Below are positions 1-7,072 of a stretch of DNA of 8,994 nt, one piece after another. Both the position numbers and the translations under genes were made by a program. Origin of the DNA: an uncultured Actinomycetes bacterium (lineage in GTDB: Bacteria > Actinomycetota > Actinomycetes > Mycobacteriales > Mycobacteriaceae); contig CAIWCQ010000100.1 of assembly GCA_903911165.1 (NCBI GenBank), positions 1 through 8,994 of the forward strand, written 5' to 3'. A model generated the notes under the pieces. The model saw only the letters and a list, made by a program, of their open reading frames with translations. It made no database searches and was not told the origin of the DNA. Within the stretch, counting starts at the first letter, position 1. Each line of letters opens with the position of its first letter.

Positions 1-21
1 GCATTTGCTGGGGAGTTTGCT

Positions 22-1797
22 ATGTTTCCGGGGAATGTACTGAAGACAGCAGGGAGGATGGGGGCCATGAGCCTTAACAACGTTGCTCGCGGACTGAAGT
101 CGGGTCGCAGGTCGGCGGCTAAGATCGCCGTCGTAGGCGCGGCGATGGCGACCGCCGCCACGGTGGCCGTGGGTTCGGCGCCGCCGGCAAGTGCGGCGCC
201 GCTCTACATCGATCAGCAGGTTTTAACCGCGGGTCCGCTGGTCAACCTGCTGCCCGCGCTCGGGATCACCTCGGTGGGCCCCATCGACCTCGGGGCGATC
301 CCGATTTACGCCCCGGACGGCGCGTTCCTGACGCTGAACGTGTCGCCCATCGCCTTCGACACCCAGAGCATTTACAACACCGTCAACGCACTGCCGTTCA
401 AGCGTCGCACCGGCTTCCTCGGTGCTAACGCGAACTTCTTCGACCGGGTCTACAGCCTCACCGGCACCACCGCCGGGCAATTCCCGGCAATCCTCAGCTC
501 GGGTGTAGGGACCGGCAACACGGTCCAGGCCTACCGCACCCAAATCGCCACGGTGCTCAACAACGGGGCCGCTCCGAACGGCTATACGCCCTACCAGCCC
601 TCTGCGATCAACAACGTGCCGAACCAGACCAATCAGGTTCTGCTGCTACTGCGAAACTCGTATCGCCCCAATGGCGGCTTTCAGGCGAGGTTTGCCCCGC
701 TGCTGAACCTTTTCGGCGTTGACACGGCGATGCCCGCACCCGGGTTCGTCGATAGCCCCAACGGTCAGATCAGGCTCAACACCGGGACCGTCGACCTCAC
801 ATGGGCCTATGACCCGATATCCGACTTCCCGGTCACTCTCAACCCATTCGCGATCGTCAACAGCCTGCTGGCCGGCCTGCCGACCAATCTCGTCGGCGGG
901 CTGGATCAAAGCATCGGTGATCCCAGCGGCATCGTCTTCACCAACGCCGACGGGGACCTCGCCAACCTGACCGGACTGGGTCTCAGTGTCGCCAGTGTCC
1001 TCGGCATCCTCAACCGGATCGCCGGATCCACCACGGGCATCGGGGTCGACGAGGGGAGGGCTTTCTACGGAGCCCTCGTGCCCAACGATTTGCCGCTACT
1101 CGAACCGTTGCGGCTGCCGTCGCGGCTGATCAACGCGGTCTTCGGGACCGATCTGGGTACCCCGTTCGCCGATGCGCTGCAGCCGGCATTCGAGATCCTT
1201 GTGAACACCGGCTACTCCGACGTCATCACACCGAATAACTTGGACAGCTGTGCCGTCAAGTGCGACACCGTCGATGCCCAGACCTACGCGCAACTGGGCT
1301 ATAGCGCCTACGACCGAAGCTTCCTCACGCCTTCGGTTGCGGAGCCGTTCCTGTCGGTGAATCCGCTGACCCCGGCGGAGTGGCTGCAGGTCCCCGGTGA
1401 CGTGGTGCGTGCGCTGTTCACCGGCTTCGGCGACGTGTTCTTCCCGTCGGCCCCGGCGACCCCGCCGGCGTCGGTGCTGCCCAGCCTCGCCCCGCCGGCG
1501 TCGGCGGCCCGGACCCTGGCCGCCGCCGAGGCGCAACCCGCGGTCGTAGCGGATGACGTGGCAGCGCCGGACTCAGCACCGGTGGCGGCACCGCGGACCG
1601 AGGCGCCGACCGCGGTGGTCTCGGCTCGCAAGGCCCGTGGTGCGGCGCTACGGGCACCGGCGGCAGTGAATGCCCCGGCGGAGGCAGCGGCTGCGGAGTC
1701 GCGTGACGACGCGGCCCAGGCAACGGCCGGTAAGACCAGGGACGCGGCGACGCCGACGCGGGCTGCGCGGTCTACCGCCGCAACCGCGGCCGACTAA
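22..1797 (+). CDS. Secreted PE-PPE-domain-like protein without catalytic serine motif, Ala/Pro-rich tail
   Basis: Predicted 591-residue exported protein of unknown function. Residues about 17-58 look like a Sec signal peptide: basic stretch (R23, K26, R29, R30, K34), Ala/Val-rich core, and likely cleavage after A56-S57-A58. Residues about 205-470 resemble the C-terminal half of the PE-PPE domain (PF08237): NSYRPNGG at 212-219, YDPISDFP at 263-270, NDLPLLEPL at 355-363 and GYSD at 397-400. The GxSxS nucleophile elbow expected upstream is not visible; GVGTG (161-165) is the closest candidate for that position. There is no PE or PPE N-terminal domain. C410 and C414 may form a disulfide. From residue 475 the protein is a low-complexity Ala/Pro tail with scattered charges. 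Start: ATG 22 follows GGGGAG by 6 nt; ATG 67 follows GGGAGG (52-57) by 9 nt and gives a more usual signal peptide, so it is a strong alternative. The frame is also open to the window edge. The stop overlaps ilvD's stop. Coding status is confident, family moderate, function unknown. Confidence 0.85.
   Translation: MFPGNVLKTAGRMGAMSLNNVARGLKSGRRSAAKIAVVGAAMATAATVAVGSAPPASAAPLYIDQQVLTAGPLVNLLPALGITSVGPIDLGAIPIYAPDGAFLTLNVSPIAFDTQSIYNTVNALPFKRRTGFLGANANFFDRVYSLTGTTAGQFPAILSSGVGTGNTVQAYRTQIATVLNNGAAPNGYTPYQPSAINNVPNQTNQVLLLLRNSYRPNGGFQARFAPLLNLFGVDTAMPAPGFVDSPNGQIRLNTGTVDLTWAYDPISDFPVTLNPFAIVNSLLAGLPTNLVGGLDQSIGDPSGIVFTNADGDLANLTGLGLSVASVLGILNRIAGSTTGIGVDEGRAFYGALVPNDLPLLEPLRLPSRLINAVFGTDLGTPFADALQPAFEILVNTGYSDVITPNNLDSCAVKCDTVDAQTYAQLGYSAYDRSFLTPSVAEPFLSVNPLTPAEWLQVPGDVVRALFTGFGDVFFPSAPATPPASVLPSLAPPASAARTLAAAEAQPAVVADDVAAPDSAPVAAPRTEAPTAVVSARKARGAALRAPAAVNAPAEAAAAESRDDAAQATAGKTRDAATPTRAARSTAATAAD
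1460..1504 (+). repeat. Short direct repeat in the Ala/Pro tail of the PE-PPE-like gene
   Basis: The 15-mer CCCCGCCGGCGTCGG occurs at 1460-1474 and again at 1490-1504, 30 bp apart. It encodes the repeated PPAS of the low-complexity tail. This is probably an ordinary expansion of a Pro/Ala linker and not a mobile or regulatory repeat. Confidence 0.6.
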
Positions 1798-3491
1798 TCG
1801 CAGACCGCACCCTGGGCGGCTGAGCCCACCAGCTTGCAGTACTTGGCCAGCACGCCGCGGGTGTAGCGCGGCGGTGGCGGAGTGAATCCGGCTCGGCGGG
1901 AATCGAATTCGGCTGGTTCGACGAGGATGTCGAGGGTTTGGTTCGCCACGTCGAGTCGAATCCGGTCACCGTCGGCGACGAAGGCGATCGGTCCGGCGTC
2001 GACGGCCTCCGGAGCGACATGGCCCACGCACAAGCCGGTGGTGCCGCCGGAGAACCGGCCGTCGGTGAGCAGCAGCACGTCCTTGCCTAGGCCGGCGCCC
2101 TTGATCGCACCGGTGATGGCCAGCATCTCGCGCATGCCCGGCCCACCCTTGGGGCCCTCGTAGCGGATCACCACCACGTCACCTTTGGCGATGGTGCCGT
2201 CCTCGAGGGCGTCCATGGCTGCGCGCTCACCGTCGAAAACCCTTGCGGTGCCTTCGAATACGTCCGAATCGAAGCCGGCCGACTTGACCACCGCGCCCTC
2301 AGGCGCTAGTGATCCGTGCAGGATGGTAATACCCCCGGTCGGGTGGATCGGGTTGCTCAGCGCCCGCAGTACCTTGCCGTCGGGATCCGGCGGATTGATG
2401 TCGGCGAGGTTCTCCGCCATGGTCTTTCCGGTGACGGTCATGACGTCGCCATGCATCAGACCGGCATCGAGCAACGCCTTCATGATCACCGGCACGCCGC
2501 CGATGCGGTCGACGTCGCTCATCACGCTCGAGCCGAACGGCTTGACGTCGGCCAGGTGAGGCACTCGTGCGCCGACCCGGGTGAAGTCGGCCAGCGACAG
2601 TTCCACCTCGGCCTCATGAGCGATGGCTAGCAGATGCAGCACGGCGTTGGTGGAGCCGCCGAACGCCATCACCACCGCGATGGCGTTCTCAAACGCCTCC
2701 TTGGTGAGGATGTCGCGGGTGGTGATGCCGCGTCGCAGCAACTCGACAACGGCTTGCCCACTGCGCCGCGCAAACCCGTCGCGGCGGCGGTCGGTGGCCG
2801 GCGGGGCGGCGCTTCCCGGCAGTGAAAGCCCCAGGGCTTCACCCGCGCTGGCCATGGTGTTGGCGGTGTACATCCCGCCGCAGGCACCTTCGCCGGGACA
2901 GATCGCCCGCTCAATGGCGTCGACGTCCTCTCGCGACATCAGGCCGCGCGCGCAGGCGCCGACGGCCTCGACCGCGTCGATGATGGTGACCTCGCGCTCG
3001 CTGCCGTCGCTCATCTTGGCCCAGCCCGGCAGGATCGAACCGGCGTAGACGAACACCGCGGCCAGATCCAGTCGCGCAGCGGCCATCATCATGCCCGGCA
3101 GCGACTTGTCGCAGCCGGCCAGCATCACCATCGCGTCCATTCGCTCGGCCTGCATCACGGTCTCGACGCTGTCGGCGATGACCTCCCGCGACACCAGCGA
3201 GAAGTGCATGCCCTCGTGCCCCATGGCGATGCCGTCCGAGACCGAGATGGTGCCGAACTTCATCGGGAAGCCACCGGCCTCGAACACACCCTCCTTGGCC
3301 GCATTCGACAGCCGGTCCAGCGAGAGGTTGCACGGAGTGATCTCGTTCCACGACGAGGCAATACCGATCTGGGGCTTGGCGAAATCCGCGTCACCCATCC
3401 CGACCGCGCGGAGCATGCCGCGGGCCGCGGTCTTCTCCAGTCCGTCGGTGACGTCGCGGCTGCGGGGCTTGATATCCGGGGTGTCGCTCAC
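1794..3491 (-). CDS. ilvD: Dihydroxy-acid dehydratase
   Basis: IlvD removes water from 2,3-dihydroxy-isovalerate and 2,3-dihydroxy-3-methylvalerate to give the 2-keto acids that become valine, isoleucine and (through leucine synthesis) leucine. It is a cytosolic Fe-S enzyme. The 565-residue product spans the whole IlvD/Edd family and is very close to remembered M. tuberculosis Rv0189c. Visible motifs: [10 protein letters not shown] with C54, [10 protein letters not shown] with C127, [14 protein letters not shown] with C204 (the three expected cluster cysteines), and the late [10 protein letters not shown] motif carrying the conserved serine region. The GTG at 3489-3491 is chosen because it begins [19 protein letters not shown], where family similarity starts; the frame stays open upstream, but that stretch crosses the divergent promoter. 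There is no Shine-Dalgarno sequence before it, and a candidate promoter is placed for leaderless initiation. It is divergent from the copper operon, and its stop overlaps the stop of the convergent upstream gene by 4 bp (CTAA, 1794-1797). Confidence 0.97.
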   Translation of the reverse strand: MSDTPDIKPRSRDVTDGLEKTAARGMLRAVGMGDADFAKPQIGIASSWNEITPCNLSLDRLSNAAKEGVFEAGGFPMKFGTISVSDGIAMGHEGMHFSLVSREVIADSVETVMQAERMDAMVMLAGCDKSLPGMMMAAARLDLAAVFVYAGSILPGWAKMSDGSEREVTIIDAVEAVGACARGLMSREDVDAIERAICPGEGACGGMYTANTMASAGEALGLSLPGSAAPPATDRRRDGFARRSGQAVVELLRRGITTRDILTKEAFENAIAVVMAFGGSTNAVLHLLAIAHEAEVELSLADFTRVGARVPHLADVKPFGSSVMSDVDRIGGVPVIMKALLDAGLMHGDVMTVTGKTMAENLADINPPDPDGKVLRALSNPIHPTGGITILHGSLAPEGAVVKSAGFDSDVFEGTARVFDGERAAMDALEDGTIAKGDVVVIRYEGPKGGPGMREMLAITGAIKGAGLGKDVLLLTDGRFSGGTTGLCVGHVAPEAVDAGPIAFVADGDRIRLDVANQTLDILVEPAEFDSRRAGFTPPPPRYTRGVLAKYCKLVGSAAQGAVCD

Positions 3492-3497
3492 CCGGCC

Positions 3498-3526
3498 AGT
3501 ATGTCCCGCAGGCGTCAGTGTGTCTC
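3498..3526 (-). promoter_or_regulatory. Candidate ilvD promoter (leaderless GTG)
   Basis: On the minus strand GAGACA (3526-3521; matches four bases of TTGACA) is followed after 17 nt by CATACT (3503-3498; keeps the key A2 and T6 of TATAAT). Six bases then lead to the GTG start ending at 3491, so transcription would begin at or next to the start codon. This fits the missing Shine-Dalgarno sequence and the frequent leaderless genes of mycobacteria. The elements are only partial matches, so this is a prediction. Confidence 0.45.
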
Positions 3527-3554
3527 GGTCGGGGTCGCTGCCGTGACGCCGACT

Positions 3555-3584
3555 TCGATACCCCCAAGGGGTATCGGCTATGAT
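3555..3584 (+). promoter_or_regulatory. Promoter of the DUF305-ricR operon
   Basis: TATGAT at 3579-3584 is a five-of-six match to the SigA -10 element. TCGATA at 3555-3560 is a weaker -35 at an 18-nt spacing. The DUF305 ATG begins at 3591, exactly seven bases after the -10 ends, and no Shine-Dalgarno sequence precedes it, so the transcript is probably leaderless. The copper-operator palindrome occupies the -35 edge and most of the spacer, which suits direct repression by blocking RNA polymerase. Confidence 0.7.
3556..3576. promoter_or_regulatory. CsoR/RicR-type copper operator palindrome
   Basis: A perfect hyphenated inverted repeat: CGATACCCC, a 3-nt centre CAA, then GGGGTATCG. The ATACCCC/GGGGTAT core is the kind of G/C-rich operator bound by CsoR-family copper repressors, including mycobacterial RicR at its own promoter. 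It sits between the -35 and -10 of the rightward promoter, two genes ahead of a RicR-like gene, so autoregulation is the natural reading. Its nearer arm lies 30 bp beyond the predicted ilvD -35, so ilvD itself need not be repressed from it. Binding is inferred from the motif and context. Confidence 0.85.
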
Positions 3585-3590
3585 CATCGC

Positions 3591-4199
3591 ATGACTATCG
3601 CCCGCACTCGCAGCATCGCTGTCCTGGCCGCGTTCGCCGCCGCCGTCACGCTGTCCTCCTGCAGCACGTCCACAACGGATCGCGGCGCCGGTGTGTCGTC
3701 GGCGACCGCCGCCGGAGAGGTGGCCGGGCACAACGCCGACGATGTGATGTTTGCGCAAATGATGATTCCGCATCACGAACAGGCAGTTCAACTCGCCGCA
3801 CTGGTGCCCGACCGGTCCACCAACCCCGAAGTGATCGCTCTCGCGGCGAAAATCTCCGCCGAGCAGCAACCCGAGATCGGCGCCATGAAGGCGCTACTAC
3901 TGCAGTGGGAGGTCGACCCCAACACCTCCGCCCACGGCAGCGGCCACGACGGGATGGCGATGGAAGGCATGGTTGACGACGCCACGATGGTCAAACTGGA
4001 CACCCTCAAGGGCGCCGAGTTCGACACGTTGTGGCTGCAGGCGATGATCAACCACCATCGCGGTGCCATCGCGATGGCGGAGACCGAGATCGCCGACGGC
4101 AGCAGTGCCGACATGATCACCATGGCCACCACCATGGTCGCCACCCAGCAGGCCGAGATCGACCAGATGACGACGATCCTCGCGGGACTGGAGACCTAA
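3591..4199 (+). CDS. DUF305 family lipoprotein, likely copper-binding
   Basis: Predicted 202-residue lipoprotein on the outer face of the membrane. A basic N-terminus and hydrophobic core lead to the lipobox LSSC, with C24 as the lipidated cysteine. DUF305 (PF03713) signatures occur twice: H47-N-x-x-D51 with [12 protein letters not shown] (54-65), and [16 protein letters not shown] (144-159). Between them lies a His/Met-rich stretch, [13 protein letters not shown] (115-127), of the kind that can coordinate Cu(I). DUF305 proteins are often found near copper-resistance genes, and the cyanobacterial member CopM binds copper. Placement directly behind a copper operator and before a RicR-like gene supports a role in periplasmic copper binding or buffering, though the exact activity is inferred. 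ATG 3591 is chosen because it starts the signal sequence seven bases after the -10; the frame runs open further upstream through the promoter and antisense to ilvD, which is not coding. Its TAA directly abuts the next gene in the same frame. Confidence 0.92.
   Translation: MTIARTRSIAVLAAFAAAVTLSSCSTSTTDRGAGVSSATAAGEVAGHNADDVMFAQMMIPHHEQAVQLAALVPDRSTNPEVIALAAKISAEQQPEIGAMKALLLQWEVDPNTSAHGSGHDGMAMEGMVDDATMVKLDTLKGAEFDTLWLQAMINHHRGAIAMAETEIADGSSADMITMATTMVATQQAEIDQMTTILAGLET
4190..4194 (+). promoter_or_regulatory. Shine-Dalgarno that supports an ATA start for ricR
   Basis: GGAGA lies inside the last codons of the DUF305 gene. Counting from GGAG, it is 6 nt before ATA at 4200-4202, an optimal spacing. 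No comparable purine-rich site precedes the only other in-frame start option, TTG 4254. It therefore supports translation restarting at ATA just after the DUF305 stop. Confidence 0.5.
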
Positions 4200-4493
4200 A
4201 TAGCACCGGAGCAGCGCGGCTTTTCCGCCGACAAGGACAACTACGCCAAACGGTTGCGCCGCGTCGAGGGTCAGGTGCGTGGCATCGCCAAAATGATCGA
4301 TGACGAGAAGTACTGCATCGACATCCTGACTCAGATCAGCGCCGTCAACAGTGCACTGCAGTCGGTGGCGTTGGGACTGCTCTCCGAACACCTCAACCAC
4401 TGTGTGAGCCACGCCGTCGCCGAGGGCGGCGAGGAGGCGGATAAGAAACTTGCGGAGGCCTCGGCGGCGATCGCCCGGTTGGTGCGTTCCTGA
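4200..4493 (+). CDS. ricR: RicR/CsoR-family copper-sensing transcriptional repressor
   Basis: A small all-helical DNA-binding repressor (97 residues from ATA 4200), very like remembered M. tuberculosis RicR (Rv0190, about 96 residues), including the KDNYAKRLRRVEGQVRGI helix and the ending AEASAAIARLVRS. The Cu(I) ligands are present as C39, H64 and C68, with the same 25- and 4-residue spacings as C36-H61-C65 of M. tuberculosis CsoR. Copper binding is expected to release the protein from the palindrome at 3556-3576, so it would control DUF305 and itself. Oddity: it is in the same frame as the DUF305 gene, directly behind that gene's TAA, and has no ATG, GTG or CTG before the conserved helix. 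ATA at 4200 has a good ribosome site and gives family length. TTG at 4254 has no ribosome site and would cut off the conserved YAKR segment. The start is therefore unsettled, while the identity is firm. Confidence 0.9.
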   Translation: MAPEQRGFSADKDNYAKRLRRVEGQVRGIAKMIDDEKYCIDILTQISAVNSALQSVALGLLSEHLNHCVSHAVAEGGEEADKKLAEASAAIARLVRS

Positions 4494-4578
4494 CCGCGTC
4501 GCCGATCTGCGCGTCTCGGCATGGTCTCGAACCGGTGTAGCGGGGTGTCGGACGCACGGGATCGGGGCCGGCCGTCGA

Positions 4579-4584
4579 TACCGT
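4579..4584 (+). promoter_or_regulatory. Candidate -10 element for the MFS gene
   Basis: TACCGT fits the mycobacterial TANNNT -10 pattern and ends six bases before the GTG start at 4590, again consistent with a leaderless transcript. No convincing -35 is seen. The 96-bp gap after ricR otherwise shows no clear element. Confidence 0.4.
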
Positions 4585-4589
4585 AATTC

Positions 4590-5828
4590 GTGCCCGCTCA
4601 GACCGCGATGGTCGACGTCTGTGCCCCGACCCGCCCCGGACCCTGGACACCGCGGGTCATTCTCGCCCTCGCCGTCCTGGCGGCGGCGGCCTTCGTCTAC
4701 GTGACCGCCGAGATCATGCCCATCGGTGCGCTGCCGGCGATCGCCGCCGACCTCGGCGTCAGTGAAGCCTCGGTAGGCCGACTGCTGGCCGGCTATGCCC
4801 TGGTGGCGGCGGTGGCCACAGTTCCCCTGGTGCGTTGGACAGCCGCCTGGCCCCGGCGTACGACCCTGCTGTTCACCCTGCTGAGCCTGGTCATTTCCCA
4901 ACTGATCTCGGCGTTGGCACCGACCTTCACTGTGCTGGCTCTAGGGCGTGGACTGTGCGCGCTGACGCACGGGCTGATGTGGGCGGTGATCGCGCCGATC
5001 GGGGTGCGACTGGTTCCACCGGCCTACGCGGGCCGCGCCACCACCGCCGTGTTCGCGGGCACCGGTCTGGCACTGGTCGTCGGCAGTCCGCTGACCGCGA
5101 TGATGAGTCAGGTGTGGGGCTGGCGGGAGGCAGTGGCCGCGATCACCGCCGCAGCACTGGCGGTGGCGGTGGCCGCCCGGTTCGCCCTCCCGTTGATGTC
5201 GGTGGCCACTCCCGCCGCCCGGTGGCCGGGCCGCCGCCGCCATAGCCGCGGACTGTCGACGCTGAGCCTGCTGACGTTTGTCGGCGTGACCGCGCACTTC
5301 ATCTCCTACACGTTCATCGTCGTGATCATCCGCGACATCGTGGGCATCGGTGGGGTAAACCTGGCCTGGTTGCTGGCGGCCTACGGGGTCTCGGGCCTGA
5401 CTGCGATGGGGTTGCTGGCCAGGCTGGGAGACCGGCGCCCCAGGGCCGCCATCCTCGGGAGTCTGACGGGTCTGTGCCTGGCGCTCACGGTATTGGCCCG
5501 CCTGGGTGTCGGTGGTAGCCACAGCACCGCCGCGCTGCTGATCGGCGTCGTGGCCGTGGTGGTGTGGGGCGCGACGGCGACCGCGATGGCGCCGCTGCTG
5601 CAATCCGCGGCCATGCGGCACTCACCCGACGACCCCGACGGAGCCTCCGCGTTGTACGTGGCCGCATTCCAGGTGGGAATCATGACCGGGTCGGTCCTCG
5701 GCGGGACGTTGTTTGAGTTCGCCGGTCTAACGGTGATGCTGGCCACGTCGGCATTGCTGATCGCGGTCATTGCAGCGTGCGTCGCGGCCGGCCGCGACCT
5801 CCTCGCCGGAACACCGGGCGGGGTGTAA
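4590..5828 (+). CDS. MFS (DHA1-type) efflux transporter, Rv0191-like
   Basis: Predicted 412-residue inner-membrane transporter of the major facilitator superfamily with about 12 hydrophobic segments, matching the usual length and the place of Rv0191 next to ricR in M. tuberculosis. TM1 carries [21 protein letters not shown], the signature of DHA1 drug:H+ antiporters related to AraJ and Cmr. Mid-protein [18 protein letters not shown] with the following VWGWR resembles antiporter motif C. The loop between TM2 and TM3 ([13 protein letters not shown]) is a degenerate motif A. A basic cytoplasmic loop (WPGRRRHSR) separates the two halves. The substrate cannot be read from sequence; Rv0191 has been reported in connection with pyrazinamide efflux. 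GTG 4590 is taken because a TANNNT -10 lies just upstream; ATG 4608 is an alternative. Copper control is not indicated, since no palindrome precedes it and a 96-bp gap separates it from ricR. Confidence 0.93.
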   Translation: MPAQTAMVDVCAPTRPGPWTPRVILALAVLAAAAFVYVTAEIMPIGALPAIAADLGVSEASVGRLLAGYALVAAVATVPLVRWTAAWPRRTTLLFTLLSLVISQLISALAPTFTVLALGRGLCALTHGLMWAVIAPIGVRLVPPAYAGRATTAVFAGTGLALVVGSPLTAMMSQVWGWREAVAAITAAALAVAVAARFALPLMSVATPAARWPGRRRHSRGLSTLSLLTFVGVTAHFISYTFIVVIIRDIVGIGGVNLAWLLAAYGVSGLTAMGLLARLGDRRPRAAILGSLTGLCLALTVLARLGVGGSHSTAALLIGVVAVVVWGATATAMAPLLQSAAMRHSPDDPDGASALYVAAFQVGIMTGSVLGGTLFEFAGLTVMLATSALLIAVIAACVAAGRDLLAGTPGGV

Positions 5829-5844
5829 CGCTGGTCACCCCCGC
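5818..5844 (+). terminator. Possible stem-loop at the end of the MFS gene
   Basis: GCGGGGTG (5818-5825) can pair with CACCCCCGC (5836-5844), one base bulged, around a 10-nt loop that contains the MFS stop codon. There is no U-tract, so if it terminates at all it is of the tail-less kind proposed for actinobacteria. Low confidence. Confidence 0.3.
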
Positions 5845-5868
5845 GCCGATGAACAGCACAGTTCAGCG

Positions 5869-5984
5869 TACTTTTCGAGGTCCCGGATCGGGTGCTTCGC
5901 CGTTATCGGAGGCGGTGGGCGGCCCCGGGGTTATGTCACACTGGAACCCGAGAACCCCATTGGGGACGGTCAATATTGGAGGAG
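5869..5984 (+). promoter_or_regulatory. Leader of the L,D-transpeptidase gene: possible -10 and strong RBS
   Basis: In the 160-bp gap after the MFS gene, TACTTT (5869-5874) fits the TANNNT -10 pattern without a clear -35. GGAGGAG (5978-5984) is a strong Shine-Dalgarno 4 nt before GTG 5989 and decides that start. A small CCCC-ATT-GGGG inverted repeat lies at 5955-5965. The ribosome site is convincing; the promoter is not. Confidence 0.5.
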
Positions 5985-5988
5985 TCTG

Positions 5989-7068
5989 GTGAAGCCGGTG
6001 AAAGGCGCCCTGGCCGCAGCGTTGTGCGTGCTGGGTGTGGTGGGTGCGGGCCTGGGTAGCGGTTCGGCGTTGGCCGATCCGGATCAACCGCCGGTCGATC
6101 CACAGGTCGTCGACGCCGCGCCAATTCCGGTCGAGCCGCCGCCGCTCTTCTTCCCGCCGCCGCCACCGCCGCTGCCCGGTGATCTCGCGGCACCCGGTGA
6201 GGTCCCGCCGCCACCGCCGCCCCCCCCGCCGCCGGCCGATGCTCTGCCGCCCGCCCCGCCGGCACCGGTGGCCCCCGCCCCGGTGGCCCCCGCACCGGTG
6301 GCGACCACGATGGGCGCCGCCAAGGGCCAGAACGCCGCGCCGTTCACCGGCGATCCGGTGTTCGCCCCGCCTGCGTTCAACCCGGTCAACGGTGCCCTCG
6401 TCGGGGTCGCCAAACCGATCATCATCAACTTCCAGCGACCGATCGCCAACCGGCCACTGGCCGAGCAGGCCATCCACATCTCCTCCTCGCCGCCGGTCGC
6501 CGGCGCGTACTACTGGACCACCGACACCCAGGTCCGTTGGCGGCCGTACAAGTTCTGGCCGGCCGGCACGATCGTGAATATCGACGCCAGTGGCGCGAAG
6601 TCGAGTTTCCGGGTCGGGGACTCCCTAATCGCCACCGTCGACGACGCCACCCACCAGATGACCGTCACCCGCAACGGTGTGGTCGAGAAAACCATCCCGG
6701 TGTCGATGGGACTGGACGGCAAGTACGACACCAAGAACGGCACCTACTACGTGCTGGAAAAATTCGCCGACCTGGTGATGGACTCCTCCACCTACGGCGT
6801 TCCGGTCAACTCACCGGACGGCTACAAGATCAAAGTGCCATGGGCGGTGCGCATCGACAACAGTGGCGGCTTCGTGCACGGCGCACCGTGGTCGGTGGCC
6901 GACCAGGGCAAGCGCAACGTCAGCCACGGATGCATCAACCTCAGTCCGGCCAACGCCAAGTGGTTCTACGACAACTTCGGCAGCGGTGATCCGATCGTGG
7001 TGAAGAATTCCGTCGGCCTCTACACCAAACCCGACGGCGCCGACGACTGGCAGTGGACGCTGTACTGA
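5989..7068 (+). CDS. L,D-transpeptidase (YkuD) with Pro-rich linker, Rv0192/LdtMt4-like
   Basis: Exported peptidoglycan enzyme expected to form 3-3 (mDap-mDap) crosslinks, a reaction blocked by carbapenems. The 359 residues comprise: a signal peptide (1-29, cleavage after A27-L28-A29 before DPD); a Pro-rich linker about 35-108 with poly-Pro runs and APVAP repeats; an Ig-like domain about 125-205; and a YkuD catalytic domain from about 212 to 340. The active-site motif is intact: H297, then S312-H313-G314-C315-I-N317 with C315 as nucleophile; 14 residues separate H297 from S312, as the family pattern requires. Length and layout fit M. tuberculosis Rv0192 (366 residues by memory). There is no lipobox: C13 lies in the signal core. 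GTG 5989 is chosen for its GGAGGAG site and because it begins the signal peptide; the frame is open further upstream but that part overlaps the MFS gene. Its stop is 4 bp from the stop of the convergent zmp1. Confidence 0.94.
   Translation: MKPVKGALAAALCVLGVVGAGLGSGSALADPDQPPVDPQVVDAAPIPVEPPPLFFPPPPPPLPGDLAAPGEVPPPPPPPPPPADALPPAPPAPVAPAPVAPAPVATTMGAAKGQNAAPFTGDPVFAPPAFNPVNGALVGVAKPIIINFQRPIANRPLAEQAIHISSSPPVAGAYYWTTDTQVRWRPYKFWPAGTIVNIDASGAKSSFRVGDSLIATVDDATHQMTVTRNGVVEKTIPVSMGLDGKYDTKNGTYYVLEKFADLVMDSSTYGVPVNSPDGYKIKVPWAVRIDNSGGFVHGAPWSVADQGKRNVSHGCINLSPANAKWFYDNFGSGDPIVVKNSVGLYTKPDGADDWQWTLY
6220..6227 (+). repeat. C8 homopolymer within the Pro-rich linker
   Basis: Eight consecutive C bases inside a CCG/CCC-rich stretch encoding poly-Pro of the L,D-transpeptidase linker. 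A one-base slip would shift the frame before the catalytic domain. In this sequence the frame is intact. Confidence 0.8.
6262..6306 (+). repeat. Three 15-bp tandem repeats encoding APVAP
   Basis: Near-identical units begin at 6262, 6277 and 6292: GCACCGGTGGCCCCC, GCCCCGGTGGCCCCC and GCACCGGTGGCGACC. They encode [10 protein letters not shown] and APVAT in the linker between the signal peptide and the Ig-like domain of the L,D-transpeptidase. Copy number could vary without breaking the frame. Confidence 0.8.
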
Positions 7069-7072
7069 GCCG

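Noticed and set aside
2326..2346. ATACCCCC...GGGT sequence inside ilvD as a second copper operator
   Set aside because: The arms are imperfect and it lies within a conserved coding segment.
3204..3590. Open extension of the DUF305 gene upstream of ATG 3591
   Set aside because: It is antisense to ilvD and crosses the promoter and palindrome; the signal peptide and lipobox start properly at 3591.
3492..3869. Open extension of ilvD by 126 codons upstream of GTG 3491
   Set aside because: It runs antisense through the copper operator and the DUF305 signal sequence; family similarity begins at [13 protein letters not shown].
3591..4493. A DUF305-RicR fusion made by reading through the single TAA
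   Set aside because: The frames match, but a surface lipoprotein joined to a cytosolic DNA-binding repressor makes no topological sense, and separate initiation has a plausible ribosome site.
3897..4901. 334-codon antisense frame over DUF305, ricR and the MFS gene
   Set aside because: It mirrors three well-supported genes; such long frames are typical shadows in GC-rich DNA and it shows no recognisable motif.
5770..5988. Open extension of the L,D-transpeptidase gene into the MFS gene
   Set aside because: It would bury the signal peptide behind 73 unrelated residues; GTG 5989 has a strong ribosome site.
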